A program made the position numbers and the translations under genes. A model generated the notes under the pieces. The model saw only the letters and a program-made list of their open reading frames with translations. It did no database searches and was not told the origin of the DNA. Of a stretch of DNA of 64,000 nt, positions 11,288 to 21,040 are shown in pieces. The DNA is taken from positions 91,825,383 to 91,889,382 of the forward strand of contig CM023532.1 of NCBI GenBank assembly GCA_013350335.1. The letters run 5' to 3'. Every line of letters starts with the position of its first letter. Within the stretch, counting starts at the first letter, position 1. Source of the DNA: Chimonanthus salicifolius (taxonomy: Eukaryota > Streptophyta > Magnoliopsida > Laurales > Calycanthaceae).

Positions 11288-11696
11288 GGAATGATTTTCA
11301 TGGACTTAGTCTATGCACACATAGGGTTGGCCAGTTACGGGTCGAACTTTAGAAGTTCGGACTCAGCTCGCGTCGTAACGTCTGGCTCTCTATCACTCTT
11401 CGTTTAAAAAAACAAAAAGAAAAATAGACTTTGATTTTCGGAAAGTAAAAAGAGGGTGAAAAAGGGCAGGGCATTACAGACTCAATGGGTCAAGATGAAT
11501 TGAGGTTTAGGGTAAATAGGTAAGGAATTAATTTAATCGGGTCATATACCCAATTAAGATCTAAGGCATGGGGTCCACCTCATCAAGTGAGGTGGCAAAT
11601 GTAGGAGTTGACATCAAAGTGGCATTGCCAAGTGGGACCCAACTCCACGTCATCAAGTGAGGTGACGTGTAGTCTAAGGTAATTTGTGGGGCCGGC

Positions 11697-11732
11697 CACC
11701 ATGGTTGACTTGGTCAACCATGGGTGAGTTCA
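11697..11732 (+). repeat. Palindrome CATGGTTGAC-TTG-GTCAACCATG
   Basis: Perfect 10-bp stem with a 3-base loop next to GGGGCCGGCCACC. A second palindrome (CCACCTCA, spacer, TGAGGTGG-like) lies just upstream near 11575-11600. Copies of this pair occur in other D-type LTRs near 38905, 51125, 57810 and 58000. Confidence 0.75.
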
Positions 11733-12404
11733 TGGGAGAATTCAAGAGGGTCAAGTGAAGGGAATTGAGTTAAATTATTTAATTAAAATCACCTATGTTA
11801 GATGGAAATGAATTCAAGTGCTTAAGTTAAGGGCATGAGTTCATTTAAATGAAGTGAGTTGAATGGGTGGTGTAACACCCCATCCCGAAACGGGCGTGTT
11901 ACTACCGATACTAAACCGAAATATCACATTCCAAACTGCCGGCATATTTTTTTTTTGACTAAACATAAACCACCATAAGGGAAAAGAGATACCATAAGTT
12001 CAGTTAACACAACAGTGCAATAGGTGGCTAGTACAGTCATCCACAACGATAAACAATATCCAAAATAAACACATGGTTCTTTCTAAATAATAAAAAGGAA
12101 AGTAATTAACCAATCCGAAATCATCATCGCTTAAGCCTGGTCTTGGGACCCACTGGATCCCGCATCCATCGAGCCACCTGAAAGGCAAGGGGGTGAGTAC
12201 TACATACTCAGCAAGGGAACACATGCATATAATCACACAACACATATCACATACTGCATATCTACCACTAAGGAATAACAAAAGTCCACGTACATGGTTC
12301 CCACACAACACGCACTGAACCCACTGTATGGGCCATTCGGTAGGTACTCAACATGGCCCACAACCACCTTACCTAGGCAACCTCAATCCCTTAACCAATG
12401 AGCA

Positions 12405-12800
12405 GGCGAGCACATCCTCAGCCTATTCGGTCATCTAGGGATCACAAACTTTACCGGCGGGAGCTGTCCCTCACCGCTCCGTCCCTCGGCCTAGGCGAGC
12501 ACCTCCTCAGCCTACTCGGTCACACAGGGATCACAACCTATGCCAGCGGGAGCTGCCCCTCACCGCTCCGTCCCTCGACCAAGGCGAGCACCTCCTCAGC
12601 CTACTCGGTCCACAGGGATCACAACCTATGCCAGTGGGAGCTGCCCCTCACCGCTCCGTCCCTCGACCTAGGTGAGCACCTCCTCAACCTACTCGGTCAT
12701 CCAGGGATCACAAACTATACCAGTGGGAGTTGTCCCTCACCGCTCCGTCCCTCGACTTAGGCAAGCACCTCCTCAGCCTACTCGGTCATCCAGGGATCAT
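12405..12800 (-). repeat. 89-bp tandem repeat, about 4.5 units
   Basis: Units start (plus reading) with GGCGAGCACCTCCTCAGCCT at about 12405, 12494, 12583, 12671 and 12760, spaced 88-89 bp. Each includes AGGGATCACAA and CACCGCTCCGTCCCTCG. The frame stays open through several units because of the sequence, but nothing suggests a protein. Confidence 0.92.
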
Positions 12801-14135
12801 CTCATCCGTCCCACATTCGGGTATCGGAACTGCAAGAGGCTTCTAAGCTTACCTTGGGTGAACCAACATTCAGCCTGATAGCCTATCTAGGATTGACATG
12901 ACTACTTCCGCAAAGGATCCCTATTGGGGACTTCCAGGCACCTTGTTCCCCAAGTCAGGTTACACCTCCCTCAAAGGTGTATCTGGGGACCACAAGACAG
13001 ACAGACCACTTTATTCAAGCTACGGGTACGACTACCCATATCCAATCACAAGGCAATACACATCCCATCACGCGTCCGCCGCATGGCCCCATATAACCCT
13101 AATGTTACTTAACGTCCAAGCCCCTCCGACATTCTACGCATCCAACAATTGCATGTACAATTAACAATTGGCATGTGCAGGTACAATTAACAATAGACAT
13201 GTTCTTAATAAAGCAACATCAGATCCTAGTCAATCATGTATATCACAATCTACCACATACTAGCATGTTGACATTTCATCATGTTATCAATCAATCACAT
13301 CCAATTACTTAATCATGCACCACTGGTACAACATTAAGTCCATTTATCATTCTCACATCATTACCGGACGCGAATACACAGAGTGGTCCCCTTGCCACAT
13401 ACTTATCTGAACGGTTCCCTTGCCAAGCGGCAAAACTAGATATAAGGGGTCCCATTCTTCCCATTCCGTATCCACATGATTAGAAGATAAATAAATGCAG
13501 AAATGCGTATGCTAAAAGTGTGATAGTTCCCTCACCAGTGTGCGTTTGAAAATCAATCGTGAGAAGGCGGGTCCGTTGGCTTGAAGGGGGCTCGATCTGC
13601 CGAAAAAGAGTACAAGAATAAGTAAAGGGGTAAAACAAGTCAAACTAAGCTCGAACTGAAAATGGGCCCGAAATGGGTCGGGCCTGAAACTGGGCCGAGC
13701 CCAAAGCTGGACTGGGCCTGAAACTAGGCCGAGCCCAAAGCTGGACTGGGTCGAGCTGGGCCAAGAAAGGCTCAAAGGCGAGTCGAGCTGGACCCAAACC
13801 CGGACTCAGCTGAGTCGACTCGGCTGCCCAGCTGAGTCAACTCGGCTGCCCAGCCAAAGGGGAGAAGAAAGAAGAAGAAAAAAAAAAGGGAAAAAAAAAA
13901 AAAACGAAGGGAAGAGAGGAAGAAGAAAAAGAGGGGAAAAACCGAAGGGGATTGAGAAATCCATCGGAAAACCGGGTAAAAATCCGAGGAAATCGGAGAG
14001 AAAGGAAAGGAAAAACAAAGAAAATCGATGAAAACTGAGGTAAGATCGGGGAAGAGGGAAAACCGACGGGAAATGAAAGGTGGGAGAGGAGAGGAAGGCG
14101 GGTTGGAGGATGAGGGAAGAAGGAGAAGAAGATAC

Positions 14136-14306
14136 CTGGCTCGGTAGGGCGGCGACGACGATTCCGAGGTGCTGGTCGTCTGAGCGAAGGAAGAAGGGGG
14201 CCGGAGACGAGAGAGGGAGAAGGAGAACGAGAGAGGAGGCTGCGGCAAGGGTGCCGCGGCACTGTAGCTGCGTGCTACAGTGCGCGGCGAAAAAAAGGAT
14301 TTATAA
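14136..14306 (-). promoter_or_regulatory. TATA box, leader and donor-like site, minus-strand LTR
   Basis: TTTATAAATCC (about 14299-14306 on minus), then CT-rich leader, then GAGCCAG/GTATCTTC with the exon edge at 14136. The spacing of about 165 bp resembles that in the hairpin LTRs although the sequence family differs. Confidence 0.45.
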
Positions 14307-14658
14307 AGGGGGTTTAGGGTTTAGGGTTTCTTTTATTTATTTATTTATTTTAAACATAAAATTAGATTTTTCAGAAACAACATTTCAAAATCCGAGGGGA
14401 AATTAGATGTTAAATCTTGGGTGAGGAAAAGTGTGTGATTTTCAATTATTTTGGTATGACAAGGTATAAAATAATTTAAATTACTAAAATGCCCTTTGAG
14501 CTTCTGAGCTCGGGATCGGGCGAGATAAGGTCTAACATGGGATCCACCTCATCCCCACTGCTACTGAGACCCAAAAATCTCGAAAAATCGGGTCGAGTCG
14601 TTACAGGTGGTGAGTCACATGGAAGATGAAAAGATTAAGTGAGTCAAAGGGGAGGTGG

Positions 14659-14683
14659 AGGGTTTCCATCTCATGGAAACCCT
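14659..14683 (+). repeat. Perfect 11-bp inverted repeat
   Basis: AGGGTTTCCAT, loop CTC, ATGGAAACCCT in LTR D. In solo LTR 23308-26667 the same site is a loopless 22-bp palindrome (23871-23892). Confidence 0.85.
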
Positions 14684-15331
14684 AGACACCAAAACAGTTG
14701 GGTAGAGGGAATGTGCCAAGTGTAAGCCATGTGCCCTCTTGGTTAGCCAAGGGACACATGGGAAAGACCCCATCTTGATGAGGGTGGTTGGGGAGATTAG
14801 GGTTAGCAGCAACCAAAACCCTAGGGCTAACTCTTCATCTCATTCAGTCTCTCCCTCTCTCAAGCTCTCCTTGGCCGATCCCCCCTAGAGAAAAGAAAAG
14901 ACTTAGGGTTTTTCCATCTCAACCTCTCTCCCTCTCCAAAACCCTAAGGCAAGATAGTAAGGGCTTACACAAGAACAAGCCTCCTTTGGCCGAACCACTC
15001 CTTGAGAAAGAGATAGAAAACTCCCATCTCATACTCTCCCTCTCTCCCTCTCTCAAACCTTCACTCCTTGGCCGAACCCTCTCTTAGCGTTTTCACCTCA
15101 AAGCCTCCCTCTCAAGCAACCCCTTTGGCCGAATACATCAAGAAGACTCTCAACCTCTCTCTCTCCCATTTCGTCACTAACTCGGAGAAACCGAAGAATG
15201 GAGGAGGAAGAAGGAAGGACTAAGGAAGGAGAAAAATGGAGGAGCAAGACGGAACGAAAGAAAACGAAGGACTTGCGGAATCAGTATGTATGGTTTAACA
15301 AGGTTTATTAATTAGAAAGAAAACAAGGGAA

Positions 15332-16378
15332 CCATGGTTTCGGCTACAGAATGGACGAAACCATGGGGTTCCATTTCGGATTGAAAATGGTTGGCCAAAT
15401 GGTTATAGGCCATGGATTTGAAATCCATCAGAGGAATGTCAATGAGGTGGACATAAAAGTGAAGTATGATACAAAATCCGAAATATGGTTTTTAGAGATG
15501 AAAAAATGGACAAAACCCTAATGGGTAAGATAGGTTATATAAATGAAGTTGTTAAGGACAATATGTATACATGACTTATGACAACATGCATGATTGAATA
15601 TGAGGAATGGAAAATGATCAAGATCATGGTTCGGCCCTTGCATGGCCGAACCCTAATTTTTATATATGTGGATCATCGAGGAAACATGATGAACCATTTC
15701 GGCCATGTTGTATGGCCGAACCCCATGGAAGAATATTTAGGGATTTAAGTACATGATGAACCATGGCTATCATGCCAGGAAATAAATGGAAAATGATGGA
15801 CCATGGGTTCGGCCATGTTGTATGGCCGAACCCCATGGAGGAAGTTTTTATGAACCAAGGAATATTTGTGATTAACTATGGATTTCCTAGTTAAGGAAGA
15901 AAAAGGAAAAGGAATGACGTTTAAAATGGAGAAGGATGGAAAACAATGGACCGTGGGTTCGGCTATGATGTATGGCCGAACCCCATGGAGAAATGTTGAT
16001 TGATTTAAATGTGGTTAGACCATGAGAAGATGGAAATAAGGAACCATGGGTTCGGCCATGGTGTATGGCCGAACTCCATGAATCATTTTATGGACCATCA
16101 AGTTAAAAATGGAAGATGGAATGTTTATAGATCTAAGTATGTTTTAGATAAATAACTTTGGTCTATTAAGTTAAGAACTAAGATGACAAAAATGTAGCAC
16201 CAAAATGGCCGAACCCCATGGATGACATTTTATGGACCTTTGTGGATCTAGGTATGGTTGGATTAATAAATCAAAGATGGAATGATGTTGGACCCGCATT
16301 GGTTAAAATAACAAAGACTAAAAGAGGGGTCAAAACCAAAAGGGTGAGGTTCGGCCATGTTGTATGGCCGAACCCCAC
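15332..16378 (+). repeat. Hairpin array of LTR D, about 8 sites
   Basis: Sites near 15332 (diverged), 15624, 15685, 15799, 15949, 16046, 16205 (3' arm only) and 16345. Loops vary more than in LTRs of A (CTTGC, GTTGT, GATGT). Confidence 0.85.
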
Positions 16379-17599
16379 TAATGCATTTTTATGGACCTAA
16401 AACATTTTCAGCCCTAAGGTATGGCCAAAACCCTTGGGGGTCTTAACCGGGCTAAGGACTACAATCATAGGTGGAAATGAACATGGAATGATAGGAATCA
16501 AATGGGTCATCGTTTTGATCTATTTATGTGTAATAAGGTAACGGGATTTCACAAACGGGCGTACGATCGGCTTGACGCGATCGGTGATCAGTTTTTGGAC
16601 GAAAACGCAAGGACACTATATTTGGACGTTGGTAGGATTCCTACCTTATTGAAAATCATGGAATATGTCTATGTGATGTTTTTACTTCTATGTGCAATGA
16701 ATTATTTTGGTATCAAATGATATGTTTTAATGACGGGATTTTCATGCTATATGTGCAATATGAATAGCATGTTTTGCACTCATATCTCATGCATGTCATG
16801 GGAGGGATCAATGAGGGGAGTCCACGCTCCATTCAGATATCCGATAAACACACGTGGGGAGGGATCCGCACTGATTCCGGCTTATGATGTTTGCAATAAA
16901 AAGAGGAGTCCACGCTCCGTTCGGTGGGACCGATAAGGCATACGTGGGGAATCATGACAATACTTTGCTGTGAATTATCCATCAAGAGGAATACTATGTG
17001 ATTGTGATATGGTTGATGGGTGGGATTCATGGCATATGACACCCATGGCTTGGCATGGACTTGCATGGTTTTGATATTATATATTTATCTATGTGATTTT
17101 TATACTAATCAATGTGTTTGACCCTACTCTGAGTACCTACTGGACGCGTTATCTAACACCCTACTTCTACCTTAGATGATGACACAGGGAATGGACGGAG
17201 CGAAGGACGTGAAAGGAGCCAAGCTTAGCAGCTTGGATGACCTAGATTTATTTTATTTAAGTTTTTATTATGGACAATGTAATTTGAGTAATTAACATTT
17301 TTGGGACTATAATAACTTAGTGGATTTTAATTTTGGACATTTTAACTTAAGATGATTATTATTAAGTGATGGACTTCCTTGCTATTTAAAATTGGATAGG
17401 ATAGTAACTCTATTATAATTCTGCAACTATGTTTAATTCCGCAAGTTTGAACTTATTACGTGTGAACCGTTTTAGTGGACTTAGTCCACGCACATGTATT
17501 GCCAGTTAAGGGCCGAGCTTTGGATGCCCAGACTTAGCTCTCTCTAACTCTTTATTTTTTAAAAAACAATAGACTCTGATTTTTCGGCGAATGAAAAAA

Positions 17600-17621
17600 G
17601 GGGGGGGGGGGGGGGGGGGGG
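17600..17621 (+). repeat. 22-base G homopolymer at the LTR D end
   Basis: Replaces the normal GGGTGGGGC just before GTTACA. It may be true slippage or an assembly error. Confidence 0.9.
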
Positions 17622-17626
17622 TTACA

Positions 17627-18327
17627 GGCTATGGACCGATCGAATGGTAGAACTAAGCCGAAGTTGTTTGAAGGTCTGCGGACCATTATGTGCACATGGT
17701 GTTTGGTGGATTAGATGATTGATGGGTTGGGCAATCATTGGCATTTGCATTACATGTATATCTAATTTTGTTACTATGGATTTTGTTTATGTTTTATTTA
17801 ATAATGCTGGAAATCCCATTCGGTTTGACACTACATGCTTGTTTGTATCTTTCACTGGGCATGGAGCTCACACCCCTTACATTCCACGCTTTCGAAAGGA
17901 ATTAGGCCAAGGTGACGTTTCAAAACTGAACTAGGATAATTCTTGGAGCCGCTAGGACGGAGGAGTATAGTTAATTGATTTATTAGTCTTACAGACATTT
18001 TATTTGGTTGAAGATTATTTGGGACTCGCGGAGTGTCAATTGAGTTTGTATTAGACTTATAGTTTGAGATTCTATTTTTATCTTGGGATGTGAGATTTGA
18101 TATTTAATTCCTTTGAGATAATTTAGTTATTTTGGAGATGGTTTTCTATTCCACGGTCGTTAAATGATACATCAATGTGACATGAAGTCCATGGCTGTTT
18201 AAATTAATTATTCCGCACTCTGATTACTTAAAAAATATTTTAGCCATGAATGTGCGCCTCATGTCGGATCGGACCCTTTTAACTTAAATAGCTCCCCATT
18301 TGTTGGTTAAACAGGTGGGTGGTTACA
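17627..18327 (+). repeat. LTR tail of element E
   Basis: Sequence up to GGTGGTTACA directly before a primer site. It lacks the hairpins of the other LTRs. Its start is not resolved because LTR D is inserted to the left. No coding content is seen. Confidence 0.6.
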
Positions 18328-18330
18328 GTA

Positions 18331-18342
18331 TGGTATCAGATC
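18331..18342 (+). other. Primer binding site of element E
   Basis: TGGTATCAGATC, one mismatch from the initiator-tRNA-Met type site, three bases after the LTR end. Confidence 0.85.
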
Positions 18343-18521
18343 TTAGGTTCAACTCTACGGCTGTGAGTAGGGCCAAGATTAGAGGTTGAATCTTAGTTTT
18401 TCCCCTTAGGCTGAGTGGGGTAGAAGGATTTCTTAGAGCGGAAGGTTAGTTTTTGTGTTGGTGGCGTAGCTTAATTAGCTTTAGTGATTGTTATTTGAAT
18501 TCTTGCATATTTGTGAGACTC

Positions 18522-19062
18522 ATGGAATCTAGTTCCACAGATATGGCAGAAAGAGGCAATCGTTGTGGCAAAACAATAGCTACTCCCGTTGTGGAGCATC
18601 GTGAGGTTGTTCAGCAGCTCAGGGGAGGGTTTGTTGAGAGCACTGATTCAGGAGAGCAAGTCAATCAATAGCCACTTCAACCTCTAGTGCAACCTCTAGT
18701 TCAACCTCCAATGCAGGCTTCAGAGCAGCCTCCCTATCCAATCAACCTTGAGACTAGGGAAGTATATCGGTTGATTCGCGAGGCTATGGGAGCTCTCTCT
18801 AGAGGGGCAATTAGAGACTGCCATGGGGTTTCGTCTTCCAACACTACTGGAGACACTAGGGAGTTGACAACACTCAGGTACTTCCAGAGACAATCACCCC
18901 CAAAATTCAAAGGTGACCTGAACCCTAGAGTAGTTCAGAACTGGATTCACAGAATTGAGAAGATATTCAAAGCTTTAGCCATCACTGACGACAAGACCAA
19001 AGTTATTTTGGCAAGTTATAAATTGGTTGAGGAAGCAAGACAGTGGTGGGATGAGCTAGCAA
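18522..19062 (+). pseudogene. Gypsy gag (capsid) N-terminal part, element E
   Basis: Gag forms the virus-like particle. The reading starts at ATG 18522, has an in-frame TAG at 18669-18671 and stays open to the junction at about 19062. A Gln/Pro-rich stretch (18672-18740) precedes the retrotransposon-gag fold: PPKFKGDLNPRVVQNW, then IEKIFKALAI, then EEARQWWDEL. The frame is then cut by copia sequence, so about half of the domain and all downstream genes are missing. Confidence 0.88.
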
Positions 19063-19446
19063 AGCAAAAAACAGGATGTTGTTGCCCGTTCATCTACCGA
19101 AGTTGAATATCGAGCTATGGCCTCTGCCATTGCTGAGATTGTTTGAATTCGTTGGTTACTTACAGGCATAGGTGTCTCTCTTTCTTCTCCCACTCCTATG
19201 TATTGTGATAATAAAAATGATATTCAAATAGCACATAACTCAATCATTCATGAGCACACCAAGTATATTAAGTTGGACTGTCACTTTGGACAACATCATC
19301 TTCAACTTGGCACGATTCTCTCCGATTTGTATATTTTACCCTGCAATTGGCTAACTTCTTCACGAACTCATATACCATTACACGCTTCAAGTCTCTTCTT
19401 GGAAAACTCTCGATGTTTAACACTTTAACATTGCGAGTTTGAAGAC
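19063..19446 (+). pseudogene. Ty1/copia RNase H C-terminal fragment
   Basis: RNase H removes the RNA strand in reverse transcription. Seen in order: KKQDVVARSSTEVEY, a TGA at 19144-19146 in place of Trp, RWLLTGIGV, MYCDNKNDIQIA, HEHTKYIKLDCHF. It is 5'-truncated: reverse transcriptase, integrase and gag are absent. The fragment joins directly, out of frame, to the gag of element E at about 19062, so it is a truncated insertion or a recombination junction. Confidence 0.88.
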
Positions 19447-19449
19447 GGA

Positions 19450-19592
19450 TGTTAGATTGTATTATCGCATTTTTATAAGGACGGATTGGTAATTATGCTT
19501 AGGGGTAATTTAGTCTTTATTCCTTTATGATTAGGATTTCTTTTTGTATATATATTTTTGTATTGTATTCAATGAAACTACCTATTGGAACA
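19450..19592 (+). repeat. Copia 3' LTR or LTR fragment
   Basis: Begins TGTTAGATTG just after the RNase H reading, as expected for a copia 3' LTR. The end near CCTATTGGAACA is uncertain. Confidence 0.55.
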
Positions 19593-19807
19593 TTATCACG
19601 TATGTCAAAAGTGTTTTAGAAAGTCAAAATTTTTAAACAAAGCGCCTTCAGCAGAGCCATCCAAAATTTAAAATATATTAATGTTGATATGAAAATAATA
19701 ATAATAATAATAAATTAAAGAGAGAGAGAGTGTGTAAGGGAGGGAGAGAGACAGAGAATGCATCCATTTACAGACAAGTTTATTCAACAAAGCAGAAATC
19801 GTGGTAT
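19593..19807. other. Non-coding, (AAT)n/(GA)n-rich
   Basis: Contains AATAATAATAATAATAA (about 19694) running into GAGAGAGAGA and GGGAGGGAGAG. No gene seen; it lies downstream of the cysteine-rich peptide gene. Confidence 0.7.
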
Positions 19808-19813
19808 TTTATT
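19808..19813 (-). terminator. Poly(A) signal AATAAA
   Basis: Minus-strand AATAAA 96 bp past the stop codon of the cysteine-rich peptide gene; a plausible near-upstream element for its 3' end. Confidence 0.5.
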
Positions 19814-19908
19814 AATGGGTTAAAAACGAGAGAACAAACGAGGCCCAATGTAAGTATATGGCCTTATATAGTTATTTCCCATTTTCCTTCGACACAGCTG
19901 AAGATGGC

Positions 19909-20832
19909 TTAATAAGGCTTCTGCGGGACTAACTTTTCCAGCTTAAATGTGTCTTTCTCGTTGCTCAGCTTGGGCGGGACTTTCTCGTTCCTAGCCGGTG
20001 ATGGGACTACCTTTCTGCTCGGCTTTGGTGGGAGAGCTGTAGAAAGCAAAGTCGAGACACAAATCATCCAGGAGAATGTTAAATAATATTGAAATCTTTC
20101 TAACTTTAATAAAATGTTGTCTTTATCGTGAATGGGCCACTTATATTTGCTCTCTAGGACATGGGTTTTTTCGAACTGTCCACACCAGGCATTTTATGAT
20201 AATTAACAAATGGGCTTATTTAGGCATAATCCAAGATGGCCTAACGCAATTCATTGTGATCAGTGTTGTGTGAATCCTTCAGTTTTTGTGCATTGCAAAG
20301 ATTGAATTTCAATCAAAATAATAGAAACTCAAAAGGAAAAGAACCTATATACCATTTGATATTCAATTGAGTGAGGTAAATCAACCCAGTATTATCTGCT
20401 ATTAACTAAAAAGGAACACTCAAATTTCAATTGAAACGAGTGACTTACCTTTGATTTTTATTTATTTTTGGTTTAAAGATGGATATGGCATTACTGTTGA
20501 GATTCACCCATTTCACCTCCGGACCTTGTGGCATCTTTGCCAAGTCCCTTACAATTATTATCTGAGGAGTCGTCAATGGCTTAAGATAAACAGTCTGATT
20601 TCTAGTGTTTTGTCAGTTCAAGAAATTTTGATTATTTGTTAGATTCCTAATAATTACCTTTGTAAAATGCTGTCGGCAACCTACAGCCAAAAGTGCAGCT
20701 GAATTTACAGAACCAGGAGCCAGTTTTGCCACATCCCATATCACATTTTTTTGCACAACCCATTTCAAATTGCCAATCATATGTATGTGCATTGCAAATG
20801 GTAGAAGTTGCAAGGAGAAAGCACAGAGTCAT
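19909..20832 (-). CDS. Candidate secreted cysteine-rich peptide, two exons
   Basis: Not recognised as a named gene. Exon 1 is 20832-20658 and exon 2 is 20036-19909, with a 621-bp intron. The donor is AAAG/GTAATT, the acceptor TTTGCTTTCTACAG/CT. The phases agree and give 100 residues. Residues 1-15 are a hydrophobic signal peptide (LCFLLATSTICNA, likely cut after NA). Residues 16-58 hold six cysteines spaced C-x3-C-x3-C-x7-C-x3-C-x3-C. Exon 2 adds a basic Lys/Pro-rich tail with KVVPSP, KVPPK and KLVPQKPY, containing two similar NEK-centred segments. The cysteine spacing recalls plant thionin-like defence peptides, but that is only inference. In-frame codons upstream (ATC GCT TCT TCA AAG) look like a lost ATG at 20859, leaving the ATG at 20832. 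TATA box and poly(A) signal are correctly placed. It could be a decaying gene. Confidence 0.6.
20037..20657 (-). other. Intron of cysteine-rich peptide gene, with a possible alternative exon
   Basis: GT at 20657-20656 and AG at 20038-20037. Inside, about 20610-20449 ends in a consensus donor AAAG/GTAAGT and follows acceptor-like AG sites. One frame is open throughout (including KMPQGPEVKWVNLN); another, in phase with exon 1, adds a seventh cysteine then stops. Its use is unknown. Confidence 0.4.
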
Positions 20833-20925
20833 AGCAAGGAAAGCCTTTGAAGAAGCGATCTTGCAGATACTCTTAACTTGTAGAAGATTTGCTGGTGTGA
20901 TGAGAAAGACAGGAAAAGGGAGGCC

Positions 20926-20931
20926 TTTATA
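20926..20931 (-). promoter_or_regulatory. TATA box of cysteine-rich peptide gene
   Basis: CCCTATAAAGGCC on minus, 94 bp before ATG 20832. A CTCATCACACC stretch about 30 bp downstream fits a plant transcription start. Confidence 0.6.
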
Positions 20932-20962
20932 GGGACTGTAAGTCTGTTATGACTGTTGGGTT

Positions 20963-21040
20963 ATTCTAAATAAGGTACATGTGTCTTGCAATTCTGTAAT
21001 CTCCACTAATTCTTAGCTAATTCTAAATAAGGTAGATGTG
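20963..21040 (-). promoter_or_regulatory. Direct repeat upstream of TATA box
   Basis: ATTCTAAATAAGG then TACATGTG or TAGATGTG at 20963-20983 and 21020-21040, 20 of 21 bases alike, 57 bp apart. It may be a promoter element pair. Confidence 0.35.

Larger units (their letters stand above)
1..11478 (+). mobile_element. Element A: Ty3/gypsy-type LTR retrotransposon, 5' end outside window
   Basis: Order seen: LTR tail (1-1345), tRNA-Met-type primer site, broken zinc-knuckle ORF, about 1.5 kb non-coding interior, integrase with remnants of a chromodomain, polypurine tract and a 3' LTR (8870-11478). Position 1 aligns with 9952 of the 3' LTR, so the two LTRs are a pair from one element. A solo LTR (3836-7503) interrupts the interior. 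Without it the interior is about 3.85 kb and shows no protease, reverse transcriptase or RNase H motif. The integrase C-terminal module and primer site point to a chromovirus (Tekay/Del-like), by inference. The 3' flank is GACTC (11479-11483); the 5' flank lies outside the window, so the target duplication cannot be tested. Confidence 0.85.
8870..11478 (+). repeat. 3' LTR of element A
   Basis: 2,609 bp, TGTAACACCCC to GGGCATTACA. It contains repeated ACCTTCTAA and GGGGCGCATGGCA words (9300-9640), a TATA box (9614-9619), a donor-like site (GT at 9790-9791), eleven hairpins, then the tail. It lacks the CCGGAG/CTCCG modules and acceptor-like tract of the longer LTRs, so hairpins run almost directly into the tail. 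Confidence 0.93.
11871..14605 (-). mobile_element. Solo LTR, different gypsy family, minus orientation
   Basis: 2,735 bp flanked by perfect GGTGG duplications (11866-11870 and 14606-14610). On minus it starts TGTAACGACTCGACCC and ends GGGGTGTTACA. Orientation is set by a minus-strand TATA box (about 14299-14306), a CT-rich leader and a CAG/GTATCT donor-like site (exon edge 14136). It contains the 89-bp tandem repeat. GC-rich CT/GA tracts (13860-14250) make long but low-complexity open frames. Confidence 0.9.
11479..17626 (+). repeat. LTR D, 5'-truncated by element A and holding a nested solo LTR
   Basis: Element A cut into this LTR; its start lies left of the window. The 11484-11870 and 14611-17626 parts join across the GGTGG duplication of the nested LTR. 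The content resembles solo LTR 23308-26667: CAATGGGTC phrases, hairpins around GTTTCCAT, CTTGGCCGAACCC single arms (14869-15130), a donor-like TCAGTATGT (15281-15289), a hairpin array, an acceptor-like tract (17161-17175) and a GTTACA end. After 17626 no primer site follows, so D is probably a solo LTR inserted in the LTR of element E. Confidence 0.75.

Noticed and set aside
12398..12878. 120-residue plus-strand frame
   Set aside because: Reads through the 89-bp tandem repeat only.
13772..14262. Long minus-strand frames rich in Ser, Phe and Pro
   Set aside because: Produced by CT-rich leader sequence of a solo LTR; overlapping open frames of similar length show low complexity, not coding.
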